From positions 1 to 53,058 of the forward strand of contig JAKSOL010000022.1 in NCBI GenBank assembly GCA_024405635.1: a stretch of DNA of 53,058 nucleotides, in the 5' to 3' direction. Numbering within the stretch: the stretch's first letter is position 1; every line of letters starts with the position of its first letter. This DNA is from Salinivirgaceae bacterium. Its GTDB lineage: Bacteria; Bacteroidota; Bacteroidia; Bacteroidales; SZUA-534. Below the pieces are notes generated by a model, which worked only from the letters and a program-made list of their open reading frames with translations, did no database searches and was not told where the DNA came from. This document shows positions 25,312 to 34,582 of the stretch, piece after piece. A program made the translations under genes and the position numbers.

Positions 25312-25347
25312 GTTCATTGAAAAAAGAAATGTACATTAATCATAAGC

Positions 25348-25382
25348 AAAAAAACGGCTCTCCTAAATTCTTAGGAGAGCCG
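25348..25382 (-). terminator. Strong terminator of the giant T9SS gene
   Basis: A perfect 12-bp stem CGGCTCTCCTAA/TTAGGAGAGCCG with a 4-nt loop. On the minus strand seven T follow it. It lies 28 nt after the stop codon. Confidence 0.92.
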
Positions 25383-25410
25383 CTTGTATTATTACCTAAA
25401 ACCTTTTGGT

Positions 25411-28400
25411 TTATTCTTTGGTAATTTGTTTTACCTCAACAGCATCGTTGCTAATTACGCGAACAATGTAGTTGCCTGCAGCAAGGTTGGTTAAGTCGAT
25501 GCGGTTAATTGAACCGTTCGATTGCTCAACAATTACTTTTGCACCTGTTACGGCAAACACTTCAATTGTTGCACCATCGGCAGCAACAACGTTTACGTAA
25601 TCTGAAGCTGGGTTAGGATAAACACTAATGTTTGCTAATTGCTCGTTAACAGCATCCGATTTCAAATCAACAGTTTTTGAAGCTGCAGCACTAGCATTGC
25701 CAGCCAAGTCAGTTATTGCACCCTCAGCAGCTGTCAATACAATTTGTTTTGCATTAGCATCTGCTTCAACAGTAAAGGTTAAGTTAACCACGTCAACTTT
25801 GGTAATTTTACCACCTTTAATTTTGAACTTCTTGTCGTCAAGAGCTTTAATTTTCTCGCTTACGTTTACAGTGAATACTACTGGACTTACGTTGCCGTCA
25901 GCCTCAAGAGTAATTACTGGAGCAGTTACATCGTAAGTAAATGCTATTGCATACTTTTCAGTTGTGATATTGCCAGCAGAATCGGCAACACACAAGTTAA
26001 TGTTGGTTGTTACTTCACCTTCGGCTGAAGGAACAATTGTAACAATGTAGTTCTTGCTGTTATTAGCGATAAGAGTTGCTGTTGCGTTGGTTGCTGTTAT
26101 GCTATCATGAACAAATCCAAATACACCCTCGTTAAAGTCAAATGTAACTTTAACTGTGTCGTTGTAGTATGCCAATAAGCTATTTGCATTGGTAGTTAAT
26201 TCAGCAGCTTTGTTGTCGAGTTTAACGCGATACAAATTATTGAATTTATCTACCATAGTTGATGTTGCAACAAATAGTACAGTGTCGTCATTGTAGTCAA
26301 TAACAATGCAGTTATTCATGTCAATGTCAGCTATACCATTGTTTGTTGCAAACGATAAACGATCAATATTTTCGTTTTCGGCAACAGTGTATGCAAAGTG
26401 TAATTCGTTACCAACCACATTGCTAAATACTGCTTTGCGTCCTGTATTCATTGTAATGCTTGGCAAACTATTGTTGTTAGTGGTATCAATTAAAGAAATT
26501 ACACTATTAAACGATAGCGAAAGGTCAATTTCTTTGCCTGCGTTGTAAGCATAATTGGCGTATGTTGTGCCAAATGCAACTGGTTTTGTGTTAGTAACTT
26601 CGGCCGAAACCAGAATAGTGTCAATGCCTATGTTTGTTTTAACAAATAGGGTATCGGTGTAGGTAGCAATTGAGTCGGAACCTATAAATTTTACTCTACA
26701 AATATTATCTGATGTGTTTGGTTTAATAGTGGTTGAGTAGTTGTAGTTATCAAAGTTAAAGTACTCACCATCGGCTATATCAAATTTGACAATATTAATG
26801 TTGACACAACCTGTGTTGCTTAAGCTAAGTTTTGATGTCGAGTATTCGTTTTTAGCAATATTTGTCATTGCTATTGCTGATTTGTTGTACTCGTAACTTG
26901 GGGTAGCATTAGCATACAAAACTTGTGAACCGATTTCACTAGGGTTGTTTGCTTGAGGGCTTGATATTTTAGCATAAGCATAGGATTGATCAGCAACTTC
27001 CTTAATAACTACGGGTATTGTAACATTAACCGTGTCGTTAGCAGCAAGGATAATAGTGTCAGCATTAGTATAATGGTTGATTTTACTATTGAAAACGTAA
27101 TAGGTCATTGTACCGCTGTTATTGTTTTTGAGTGTTGCAACAATATTGGCAGTAGTATCACCACAATTAGCATTCAAAGTAGGTGTGCGGTTTACTGTTG
27201 TAATAGTATAATAGTCCTCAACCTTATATTTCAATGGTATATCAACAGTTGTTTTGTTTGAATCATTGTAAACATTATTAAGAGTTAAAGTAACGGTTTC
27301 CTCAAAAGTGCCTACAGTTGTTGAATATCTTAAACAAATAACAATACCAGTACTGTCGCCTCGATTAATGTAGTTGTTATTAGTAAAGTAATAGTTATTG
27401 ATGTAATTATTAGTATTTGTATATGAAAGATTCATAGTCATTACAAAATCGCTAACGTTCTTTACCCAAATAGTGTCATATACATAGTAATAAGAATTTT
27501 TAACCACACTAATGTCAAATGCTGGTTTTGACAAAGTATAGGCAAAGTTATTACTACTTGCTTCTAATGAACAGAATGATGAAATGCTCGATGGAGAAGC
27601 ATTACTATTAATAAAATAAGTAGTGCGATTAACTCCAGCATTTTTTATATCCCAAGTTAATGGCACAATCAAAGTAGTGTCTTTTGCTGGAGCAATTACA
27701 ACATTATCAATAATTGATTCAGGCATTACCTCAAATTCGAAAGTTTTAGTATTGAATATTGGCAATCCCATTTCGTAATAGATGCTATCGGCAGCACCGT
27801 CAAATTTGTAGGTTGTTGTGTTGCCATTAAAAGTTACGCGAACAAAACCATCTTTTCCATAGTTGTTGTCAAATGCATACATCATTAATGCGTATTTACC
27901 TGGTAACAAATTAATTGTTTTTTCAAGTCCATTTACCTCTTCTGCCGAACCACCAGTATAAAATTGAGGGTAAGCATTCTGATTGTTAATGTCTTTAGCA
28001 TCAATTATTCTAATACTAACGTATGAACTAAGAATACTGTCTATTTCAATACTTCCTTGTGGATAGTTTAATATTGATAATTTAAGGTCGGCTGAACCAA
28101 CATTACTAATCGTTATAGTGTCGTTAGGTATTTTAGCATTAGTATCGCCAAATACAATTGAAGGCGTGTTGTTGCTATAGTAGCGATTATTAATTTTTAT
28201 CGATGGACTTCCGTAGCCATTGGCTGCAATAGGAATGTTTAAAGTGGTATCGCTAAGCGCAACAACAATAGTGTCGGTAAATTGGCCAATCGAGTCTGGC
28301 TCAAATCCTAATACAATATCAATCTGTGTGTCGGTAACTACATAATCTTCGCACCAAAAATTCGAGTTATTTTTTAAATAAACTGAAGTAGCATTAAACA

Positions 28401-30723
28401 CTTTGTTGCCCTTGTTAATAATGCTAATGGTGTCTAAACTTTCTATATTAACGCCAGCATCTTTAATGCTAAAGTTTTGAACCTCAGCAATTAATTTACC
28501 ATCAGTCACGTTTATTGTATAGGATAATATTGTGTTGTTTTGTGCAGCATCGGTCGTAATAATATACGAAACCTTGTTTGTTGCTCCTTCAATAAATGTG
28601 TTACTATTAGGCACATCAAACTCAATTTGTTTTGATGTATTTTTTTCAATAGTGCCAGTTGCTAAATAGATAGGTTCTGATCCTTCTATATTAAATTGTT
28701 TTGTTTCTGTTATGCTAAAATCAGAATCACCACCTTTTACAATCAAATTACCATAGTCATCGGTAAGAGTGTAGTATCCCCCATTCCACCCATCACCATA
28801 ACTATCTTTTGCAACAAATGTGTAGGTGCCAGGTTTAAGTGTAATAGTATCGTAGTAATAATGAGAAGTCGTTGTGTAAGTATAGTATGGTTTACTAAAT
28901 ACTTCATTACCATTATTATCAAGTATTTCCCATCCAATTTCGCCAGCGTAGTTGCCAGAATAAATTGTAATGGCAACTTTTTCATAAAGAGGACTAATAG
29001 AGTAGTTTAAGTTAATATTGCTACTAGTGTTAGTAACCAAAACTGATGCTTTAGCAATTTGGCCAGCTTTAATGTCAATATTACTTTCGTTTGTTGCTGT
29101 GTAGGTAGCTTTCTCAACTGTTTTTGCTTTAATAGGAATGCGTATTGTAGAGTCTAAATTGTAGTTATAATTTTTTATACTAATCAGCAATGTGTCAGTA
29201 TATTCTTTTGATTGGTTGCTCAAGTTGTTTGTATAGATATCTATTACAATAGAATCGCCTTTATAACTAGCGTAATCTGTACAAGCATCAATGTAACAAG
29301 TATTATTAACACAATTGGCATTCTGCAAGAAAAAATCAAAGCCTTTATTTACCAATGATATGGTTTGCTTGTTTGTGGATGTAATATCCACTAAGCCAAA
29401 ATCAATTGCTTGTTTATTGGTAAAGAAATTCAAATCATTTTTTTGTGGCTCAATGTAAATTCCAGCTTCATTAATATAGTCGTAGTCTTCAGTTTGAAGG
29501 TACAAAGCAGCTTCAGGATTTGCTACAATGGCTTGTTTTGTGTCAATATCAAGTTTAATTGTTTTTAATTCGCCTGGAGCAAGTGTAATTATATTGCCAT
29601 TATATTTAATATAACGATTTGGGAAGACATCTTTTACATTGCATAAGGCTCCTCCATTGTTATAAAAATATGCATAAAATTCATTTCCCAAAGAAATAAT
29701 TTGTGCTCTACCGCAATAACTGTAATCAATGTCTATTAAGGTATGATTAAATAGAATTAATTTCATAATTCTATTACTAGAATAATAATTACCAGGTTCA
29801 TTACCATACCACATATCGTCGGTTGGGTTGTATTTTAATGAAGTAAAGTAATAGTTATCATAAATGTCATAAACTTCAAGTTCTTTACCTTTTGTGTCTA
29901 AGACATGTATTTTAGAGCGGTCTTGAGTGGAATAAAATGCAATATTCTTGTCTTTGGTTAGCGAAACGGAATAATAATAGTTCCAATCGTTGTCTATTTC
30001 CATTCCAGCAACTTTAAAAGATTTTTCAGCTAGCGAACCATCAAGATTAAATGCGTCAAACTTTGTATAGAGAGGATTATATAACCAAACATATTGACCA
30101 TCAAACACACCGTCAACATAAGGGTAGTCAAGTGAGACTTTGCTGCTGATTAGTTCGTGTGTCTTTGCATTTAGCACCAAGTAAAAAAAGGCTTCACCTA
30201 AATCAATACACGTAAAAGCCACACTATCTGCTTCAACATAATAATAATACTCACCTCCATAGTCTATGCTATCAAAAATGCCGCCTTCAAAAGAAATTGA
30301 GTTGTTTGAATTAATTTCAAAACCGGGAAGATTAGCATAACTAATTGTAGGATAGAACGATATGGTTTCGTCGGTAGTGTTTTTTAAAGTAAAGTGTTGG
30401 GTAAATGCAGTGTCTGTGTTCGCAATTTTGTAATATGCGCTATTAGGAATAATAGTAATATCTGTTTGTGGAGAATACTTTGATGGAACCGAGAAAGACT
30501 TTGCTGATTTACTAGCATTAGCCATTTCTTTAGCTTCTTTAACTTTTGCCTTTTGCATTTGTTCCAATTTGGCTTTTTTTTCTTTTAGCCCCTTTAAAAA
30601 GTCGGCTTTTGTTGTTAGGTTTTGTTGTGCGTTGGCTGTGTTGAGTGCCAAAACACAAATAACCGCAGCGGTAAGTAGGTTTCTAAAACCCCTTGTCGCA
30701 ATTTGTAACACATTGTGTGTCAT
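25411..30723 (-). CDS. Giant secreted protein with T9SS type A sorting domain
   Basis: A 1770-residue exported protein. Signal peptide at 1-32 (ends NTANA), then a lysine-rich helical stretch (about 40-70). Residues about 100-380 form tyrosine-rich strands resembling a propeller. From about 420 onward there are several Ig/ASH-like beta-sandwich repeats, recognised by recurrent endings such as FTDTIVVALSDTTLNIPI. GTYTFVAKDSYGDGWNGG ends at residue 648; a degenerate second copy, GKYALMMYAFDNNYGKDGF, ends at residue 960. Residues about 1530-1690 hold DVTAPVITLEAD-type bacterial Ig domains. The last 73 residues (from NISVYPNPASDY) are a type A C-terminal signal for the type IX secretion system, removed or replaced by A-LPS anchoring at the surface. 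Likely an adhesin or structural surface protein; no catalytic site seen. Confidence 0.88.
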   Translation of the reverse strand: MTHNVLQIATRGFRNLLTAAVICVLALNTANAQQNLTTKADFLKGLKEKKAKLEQMQKAKVKEAKEMANASKSAKSFSVPSKYSPQTDITIIPNSAYYKIANTDTAFTQHFTLKNTTDETISFYPTISYANLPGFEINSNNSISFEGGIFDSIDYGGEYYYYVEADSVAFTCIDLGEAFFYLVLNAKTHELISSKVSLDYPYVDGVFDGQYVWLYNPLYTKFDAFNLDGSLAEKSFKVAGMEIDNDWNYYYSVSLTKDKNIAFYSTQDRSKIHVLDTKGKELEVYDIYDNYYFTSLKYNPTDDMWYGNEPGNYYSSNRIMKLILFNHTLIDIDYSYCGRAQIISLGNEFYAYFYNNGGALCNVKDVFPNRYIKYNGNIITLAPGELKTIKLDIDTKQAIVANPEAALYLQTEDYDYINEAGIYIEPQKNDLNFFTNKQAIDFGLVDITSTNKQTISLVNKGFDFFLQNANCVNNTCYIDACTDYASYKGDSIVIDIYTNNLSNQSKEYTDTLLISIKNYNYNLDSTIRIPIKAKTVEKATYTATNESNIDIKAGQIAKASVLVTNTSSNINLNYSISPLYEKVAITIYSGNYAGEIGWEILDNNGNEVFSKPYYTYTTTSHYYYDTITLKPGTYTFVAKDSYGDGWNGGYYTLTDDYGNLIVKGGDSDFSITETKQFNIEGSEPIYLATGTIEKNTSKQIEFDVPNSNTFIEGATNKVSYIITTDAAQNNTILSYTINVTDGKLIAEVQNFSIKDAGVNIESLDTISIINKGNKVFNATSVYLKNNSNFWCEDYVVTDTQIDIVLGFEPDSIGQFTDTIVVALSDTTLNIPIAANGYGSPSIKINNRYYSNNTPSIVFGDTNAKIPNDTITISNVGSADLKLSILNYPQGSIEIDSILSSYVSIRIIDAKDINNQNAYPQFYTGGSAEEVNGLEKTINLLPGKYALMMYAFDNNYGKDGFVRVTFNGNTTTYKFDGAADSIYYEMGLPIFNTKTFEFEVMPESIIDNVVIAPAKDTTLIVPLTWDIKNAGVNRTTYFINSNASPSSISSFCSLEASSNNFAYTLSKPAFDISVVKNSYYYVYDTIWVKNVSDFVMTMNLSYTNTNNYINNYYFTNNNYINRGDSTGIVICLRYSTTVGTFEETVTLTLNNVYNDSNKTTVDIPLKYKVEDYYTITTVNRTPTLNANCGDTTANIVATLKNNNSGTMTYYVFNSKINHYTNADTIILAANDTVNVTIPVVIKEVADQSYAYAKISSPQANNPSEIGSQVLYANATPSYEYNKSAIAMTNIAKNEYSTSKLSLSNTGCVNINIVKFDIADGEYFNFDNYNYSTTIKPNTSDNICRVKFIGSDSIATYTDTLFVKTNIGIDTILVSAEVTNTKPVAFGTTYANYAYNAGKEIDLSLSFNSVISLIDTTNNNSLPSITMNTGRKAVFSNVVGNELHFAYTVAENENIDRLSFATNNGIADIDMNNCIVIDYNDDTVLFVATSTMVDKFNNLYRVKLDNKAAELTTNANSLLAYYNDTVKVTFDFNEGVFGFVHDSITATNATATLIANNSKNYIVTIVPSAEGEVTTNINLCVADSAGNITTEKYAIAFTYDVTAPVITLEADGNVSPVVFTVNVSEKIKALDDKKFKIKGGKITKVDVVNLTFTVEADANAKQIVLTAAEGAITDLAGNASAAASKTVDLKSDAVNEQLANISVYPNPASDYVNVVAADGATIEVFAVTGAKVIVEQSNGSINRIDLTNLAAGNYIVRVISNDAVEVKQITKE

Positions 30724-30772
30724 TTGTTTGTCTATAAATGTTTAATAAATATGTTAGGACTAATTGTGAGCG

Positions 30773-30780
30773 CAAATGTA
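30773..30780 (-). promoter_or_regulatory. Candidate -7 element for the giant T9SS gene
   Basis: TACATTTG on the minus strand lies 49 bp before the ATG at 30723. No clear -33 element was found at 19-21 bp. The surrounding 235-bp spacer (30724-30958) holds no other feature I can support. Confidence 0.4.
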
Positions 30781-30958
30781 TTATTTTTTACAAATAAACA
30801 TTGATATTATTCATATTTCGTAGCGAAACACTTAAATAATTGAAACAACTAATCGCATTGTTGTAAGTTGTTTACAACAAAATCATGCATGGCATCGTTG
30901 CAATACACAACAATTCATTTTAAAACAAACAAATAACAAGGAGAATGTAATAACTAAG

Positions 30959-31162
30959 CTAATTGTTATTACGAGAATTTAACCTTTTGCGGTGAACGTT
31001 GAAAAAGTACAAGCAAACAAAACAGAAAATGGCAAAGGTTATAAGGTTGTTGCCAAATTGCTGTTTAATAAGTTCGCGAATGCAAATACCAAGACAAACC
31101 AAGCTTGCAAGCAACCAAAAATATTGAACAATGCGGTTAGCTCCGCGTTGAATTTTATTCAT
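30959..31162 (-). CDS. Small membrane protein
   Basis: A 67-residue protein with two hydrophobic segments (about residues 14-32 and 39-55) flanked by basic residues, so probably a helical hairpin in the inner membrane. Its start overlaps the end of lptC by 8 nt, which supports it being a real, translationally coupled gene. I recognise no family. A role near the LPS transport apparatus is only suggested by position. Confidence 0.6.
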   Translation of the reverse strand: MNKIQRGANRIVQYFWLLASLVCLGICIRELIKQQFGNNLITFAIFCFVCLYFFNVHRKRLNSRNNN

Positions 31163-31730
31163 CAGTGTTTACGTTTATTATACCGCGGCCGTTTTGTATT
31201 TCCCACTGGCTAAACCTTTGGTCCGATACAAATCCTGAACCATAAATAACACCTTCATCGTTGGTTATTCTAACATCTTGGTCTGACGAAACAGTTTCTT
31301 TGTTTCTATCCCAAACCATATATTCAGTATTCAGTTTTTCTCCGTTCTCGTTTACTACTTCAACATTATTTTTAGCCACCCAAAGTCCTTGGTTTTCGTA
31401 ATAAATGGAGTAGTCGGCGCGCATACGCGATTTTATACTACCAACCGAATCGTAATAAAAAATTTCTAATCCGTTAGGGAATTCAACTGTGCTTGTTCCG
31501 TCGCTTTCAGGTAATTGTCTCAACAAAGGAGTGTTCATTTTTGCTACTAACTGGCCGTTGGTTGTGTAGGTCATTTTAACCACTTTGCCGCTCATTAGTG
31601 CCGAATCGTTTGCGAAAAACATAGCATTAACTTGCTGAATATCGTTTTCGCACGAGCACATAAAAATCAAGACTCCCATAATTGAAAGAGTCTTGATTGT
31701 GTTTTTAATATGTTTTAAAGAGGTGCTCAA
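31155..31730 (-). CDS. lptC: LPS export ABC transporter periplasmic protein LptC
   Basis: A 191-residue protein with an N-terminal membrane or lipoprotein signal (IMGVLIFMCSC). The body follows the LptC beta-jellyroll pattern in Bacteroidota: SALMSGKVVKMTYTTNGQLVAKM, LEIFYYDSVGSIKSRMRADY, NQGLWVAKNNVEVVNENGE and GVIYGSGFVSDQ. LptC links the LptB2FG transporter to the periplasmic LptA bridge. A Cys at the end of the signal may make it a lipoprotein rather than a bitopic protein as in E. coli. It directly abuts the upstream TPR-like gene, so the two are co-transcribed. Confidence 0.85.
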   Translation of the reverse strand: MSTSLKHIKNTIKTLSIMGVLIFMCSCENDIQQVNAMFFANDSALMSGKVVKMTYTTNGQLVAKMNTPLLRQLPESDGTSTVEFPNGLEIFYYDSVGSIKSRMRADYSIYYENQGLWVAKNNVEVVNENGEKLNTEYMVWDRNKETVSSDQDVRITNDEGVIYGSGFVSDQRFSQWEIQNGRGIINVNTDE

Positions 31731-33113
31731 TTAAAAGCGAGCCTTTGTGGTTACGTTAATCCAACCGCCAATTTTGTAATCGGCACCATCAGAAATACCA
31801 AACATAAAGGCTTCTTCTTTCTTTGGGCATTGAGCTTTGTAAGCCGAAATAAAGCTATTTACCTTGTCGGTCAACGATGGGTCTGATGCTTTTGCTTTGT
31901 TAAATTGGTCAATAGCAGCCCAATAAACAGCGCGGTGTTCAACATCTTCTTTACCAATTGATGGAGCTGCTTGAGCGTATGCAAGACCAATCATCATGTT
32001 AGCTTTACCATTGCTTGAATTGTCGGCCAAGGCTTTTAATGCCAAGTCGCGAACACGTTGATAGTTCTTTTGGTCAAGAGCAATAGCGCACCATTCAACG
32101 TAGTAGTTTGAACGTTCGTCAATATCTTCTTGTAGCGAGCAAGCTTGTTCGTAGTATGAGTTTGCTTTAGCGTTGTCTTTGCGTTGAGCAAACAAACGAG
32201 CCAAGTTGTGAGCTGCCTCAGCGCTAGGTTCAAGTTTGTATTGAGCCTCTGATGCGTTAGCAAACAATGGAGAGTCGGTGCACTCTGCTTTGTTCAATAG
32301 TTTTGTTGTTTTTTTCAACCAATCAAGATTGTCTTTGTTAGCGTCGTATTTAGCCGACAAAATGTTGATTAGCACGTCGCACGATGCTGCACCACTTTCT
32401 GAGAATAAAGCTTCAACATTGTTTGTTGCAGTTTCAAGAGCTTCAAGTTCTTTTTGAGCCGATGGTGCTTTTTTAGCATCACCGCTTTCAGCAATACCTT
32501 TGTTTAAAGCAACTGCAGCGTCAATGGTGTTCATACAAAGTTCGTAGGTTGATACAACTTCAACACCATCAACTTTTTCTGCTTTGTATTCGTCAACAAC
32601 AGTTTGCATAAGGGTTGAAATCATACCAGCTTTTGATTTGTCTTTCTCCATTTCGCACGATTTTTTAAGTGCTTGGTAAGCTTCGCCAGCCGATTCTTTG
32701 CGATATGTGTACAAGTCAAAACCTTTTTGTCCAAGTACCGATCCTTCTTGTTTTTTGAAGTATTGAATACGAGTGTCGTAAATCAACATCAAGGTGTCAA
32801 TCAGTGTTTGTTTTCTTGCTTCATCTTTTTCGTCAGCAATCAAGGCTTTGTAGATTGATGCACCACGAATAAAGGTATTCTCGCTTGCTTTTGGACATTT
32901 ATTGAACACTTCGCGCCATTTTACAACGGCGTCTTTGTAGTTCTTTTGTTTGTAAAATTCGCCATAAAGCGAGATGTTAATACTACATTCTACGCGTGAT
33001 GCGCTATCTGGTCCATAATTTGGATTTTCATGAGGTTTTTTTGCTTGTGCATTTGCCGATGCGGCAGATGCTAAGAATAAAGCCACAAAACCTAGTTTTG
33101 AGATAGTTTTCAT
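31731..33113 (-). CDS. Secreted tetratricopeptide-like repeat protein
   Basis: A 460-residue protein with a signal peptide (ends SAASANAQA). The mature part is helical and contains TPR-like units, clearest at ASEAQYKLEPSAEAAHNLAR, KDNAKANSYYEQACSLQ and KNYQRVRDLALKALADN (about residues 280-380). Such proteins act as scaffolds in envelope complexes. From memory, a TPR gene next to lptC and near coaX is a common arrangement in Bacteroides. It stops 1 nt before lptC. A good promoter candidate lies upstream with a leader of about 65 nt. Confidence 0.75.
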   Translation of the reverse strand: MKTISKLGFVALFLASAASANAQAKKPHENPNYGPDSASRVECSINISLYGEFYKQKNYKDAVVKWREVFNKCPKASENTFIRGASIYKALIADEKDEARKQTLIDTLMLIYDTRIQYFKKQEGSVLGQKGFDLYTYRKESAGEAYQALKKSCEMEKDKSKAGMISTLMQTVVDEYKAEKVDGVEVVSTYELCMNTIDAAVALNKGIAESGDAKKAPSAQKELEALETATNNVEALFSESGAASCDVLINILSAKYDANKDNLDWLKKTTKLLNKAECTDSPLFANASEAQYKLEPSAEAAHNLARLFAQRKDNAKANSYYEQACSLQEDIDERSNYYVEWCAIALDQKNYQRVRDLALKALADNSSNGKANMMIGLAYAQAAPSIGKEDVEHRAVYWAAIDQFNKAKASDPSLTDKVNSFISAYKAQCPKKEEAFMFGISDGADYKIGGWINVTTKARF

Positions 33114-33184
33114 TTTTATTAAGATTTAGGTTTTTATCAATTTCGCCCAATCAAGTCTCTTTCGTACTTGACTTTTCGGGGTGT

Positions 33185-33214
33185 CAAATTTAACAAATCT
33201 TTTTACCCTACAAT
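33185..33214 (-). promoter_or_regulatory. Candidate promoter for the TPR-lptC operon
   Basis: On the minus strand ATTG (33214-33211) and TAAATTTG (33192-33185) are 18 bp apart. The gene starts at 33113, leaving a long leader in which a 6-bp inverted repeat occurs (33151-33171). Confidence 0.5.
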
Positions 33215-33284
33215 AATTTTTGAGTATTGGTGCGGCTTTGGAGCCACTTTTATAATCTTTTCGAACTTCTTTTTATGTCTTTTT

Positions 33285-34010
33285 TCAGTTCTTTTTGTTC
33301 AACATTAGAATGCTGTTTAGTCCAATGGCCACTAATTGGCTGTTTTTTACTATTGATGTAGAGTTATTTGGTTGATATAAATCAGCTTCGCCTCCAGTTA
33401 TAATTACTTTAAGTTGCTCATAATCTGAACTATACCTAGAAATATATCCTTCTATTTCAAATTTTATTCCGTTGCCAATTCCTAATCCAATTGCCTCTAA
33501 AGTTGTTTTTCCGAGCAGTTTTTCGTCAACAATAGGATTTGCATGTGGTAGTTTTTTAGTGAATTGGTTCAGTGCTTTTGCTCTCATTTGAGGTCCTGGC
33601 GATATTGTTCCACCATTAAAACATCCGTCTTTGCTCACAAAGTCAAATGTTATTGCAGTACCTATATCAATAACCAATATGTTGCTTTTGGGGAATAGGC
33701 AAGTAGCACCAACGGCAGCGGCAATGCGGTCAGCTCCTAAAGTTTGAGGTGTGTTGTAGTTTATTGTGATTGGCAGTTGAGTATCGGAGCATAAATCGAT
33801 GCACCCATATTTAACAAGCCAAGGGAACAATTCTGTTGTTTTTCCTCGCGTTGAGCAAGCTATTGCTCCTTGTATGTCATAGTTTGTAACGAGTGCTTCA
33901 ACTTCGTTTTGTTGTAGGTTTGAGTCCGATTGGCAATGAACCACTTGGTTGTTGTGGTTCATTACAAATAGTTTGCACATAGTGTTGCCTATATCAACAA
34001 TCAGATTCAT
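33285..34010 (-). CDS. coaX: Type III pantothenate kinase
   Basis: A 241-residue enzyme for the first step of coenzyme A synthesis, phosphorylation of pantothenate. Family marks: DIGNT at residues 6-10, GADR at 92-95 and DIGTAITFD at 115-123, with GGTISPGP at 133-140, all as expected for the ASKHA-fold CoaX. These enzymes are not feedback-inhibited by CoA. Its ATG overlaps the stop of the upstream unknown gene as ATGA, so the two are coupled. Confidence 0.94.
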   Translation of the reverse strand: MNLIVDIGNTMCKLFVMNHNNQVVHCQSDSNLQQNEVEALVTNYDIQGAIACSTRGKTTELFPWLVKYGCIDLCSDTQLPITINYNTPQTLGADRIAAAVGATCLFPKSNILVIDIGTAITFDFVSKDGCFNGGTISPGPQMRAKALNQFTKKLPHANPIVDEKLLGKTTLEAIGLGIGNGIKFEIEGYISRYSSDYEQLKVIITGGEADLYQPNNSTSIVKNSQLVAIGLNSILMLNKKN

Positions 34011-34528
34011 TCTTCTTCCTCTTTCTTCAAAACCTCAATTAAGTGGTTGAAGAACAAAATCTTTACTAAAAAACCGTATTTTTCTGTAAACGATAGTTTT
34101 ATGGTGTAAATTTCTTTTCCTTCGCCAAGAATCCATTCGCGTTCAAGAGTTTTGTCTGCATAGTCTTGGTCGTCGGTTTCGCACCATTCGCCACGGTGTT
34201 CGTCGTCGTGCCCGTAAATGTCGAATAGCGTGTTTATCAACGATTTCATACGACTTTTGGTAATGTAACGGTCGTTTGCAGGGAATGTAATGTTTACGTG
34301 GTTTGATCCAGTTATGTTCTTTTTGTTGTTAAACATGCGGAACACTACTTTATCAAATAAACTCAACTCAACGTGTGGCAGTTGTTTTTCAAATTCAACC
34401 ATAAAAATGCCATCAATATCGTTGCTTTGAACTTCTTCATAATCGTTGTCTGAAAAGAATTTGGTAATGTCGAACGAGAAGAGTTCAAGTATGTTTTTTG
34501 GTTTGTTGAATACACTTAGAATAGTCAT
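34007..34528 (-). CDS. Conserved-looking cytoplasmic protein of unknown function
   Basis: A 173-residue acidic protein without signal or membrane segment and ending in EEEE. It contains alternating charged and hydrophobic stretches and no motif that I know. It lies 4 nt overlapping with coaX and has a textbook promoter of its own, so it is almost certainly a real gene and the first of a coaX operon. GldA-like and coaX genes on each side do not clarify its role. Confidence 0.75.
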   Translation of the reverse strand: MTILSVFNKPKNILELFSFDITKFFSDNDYEEVQSNDIDGIFMVEFEKQLPHVELSLFDKVVFRMFNNKKNITGSNHVNITFPANDRYITKSRMKSLINTLFDIYGHDDEHRGEWCETDDQDYADKTLEREWILGEGKEIYTIKLSFTEKYGFLVKILFFNHLIEVLKKEEEE

Positions 34529-34551
34529 AGTTCAATTTTTTTTGGTGTACT

Positions 34552-34582
34552 CAAATATATGAAAAGCAATAAAACTTGCAAA
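34552..34582 (-). promoter_or_regulatory. Consensus Bacteroidetes promoter for the coaX operon
   Basis: On the minus strand TTTG (34582-34579) and TATATTTG (34559-34552) are exactly 19 bp apart, a full consensus match. The ATG at 34528 is 23 bp beyond. The -33 element abuts the stop of the upstream GldA-like gene. Confidence 0.85.

Noticed and set aside
33220..33260. Hairpin GTGCGGCT/AGCCAC followed by T-rich sequence
   Set aside because: It points in the plus direction where no plus-strand gene ends, and the stem has a bulge.
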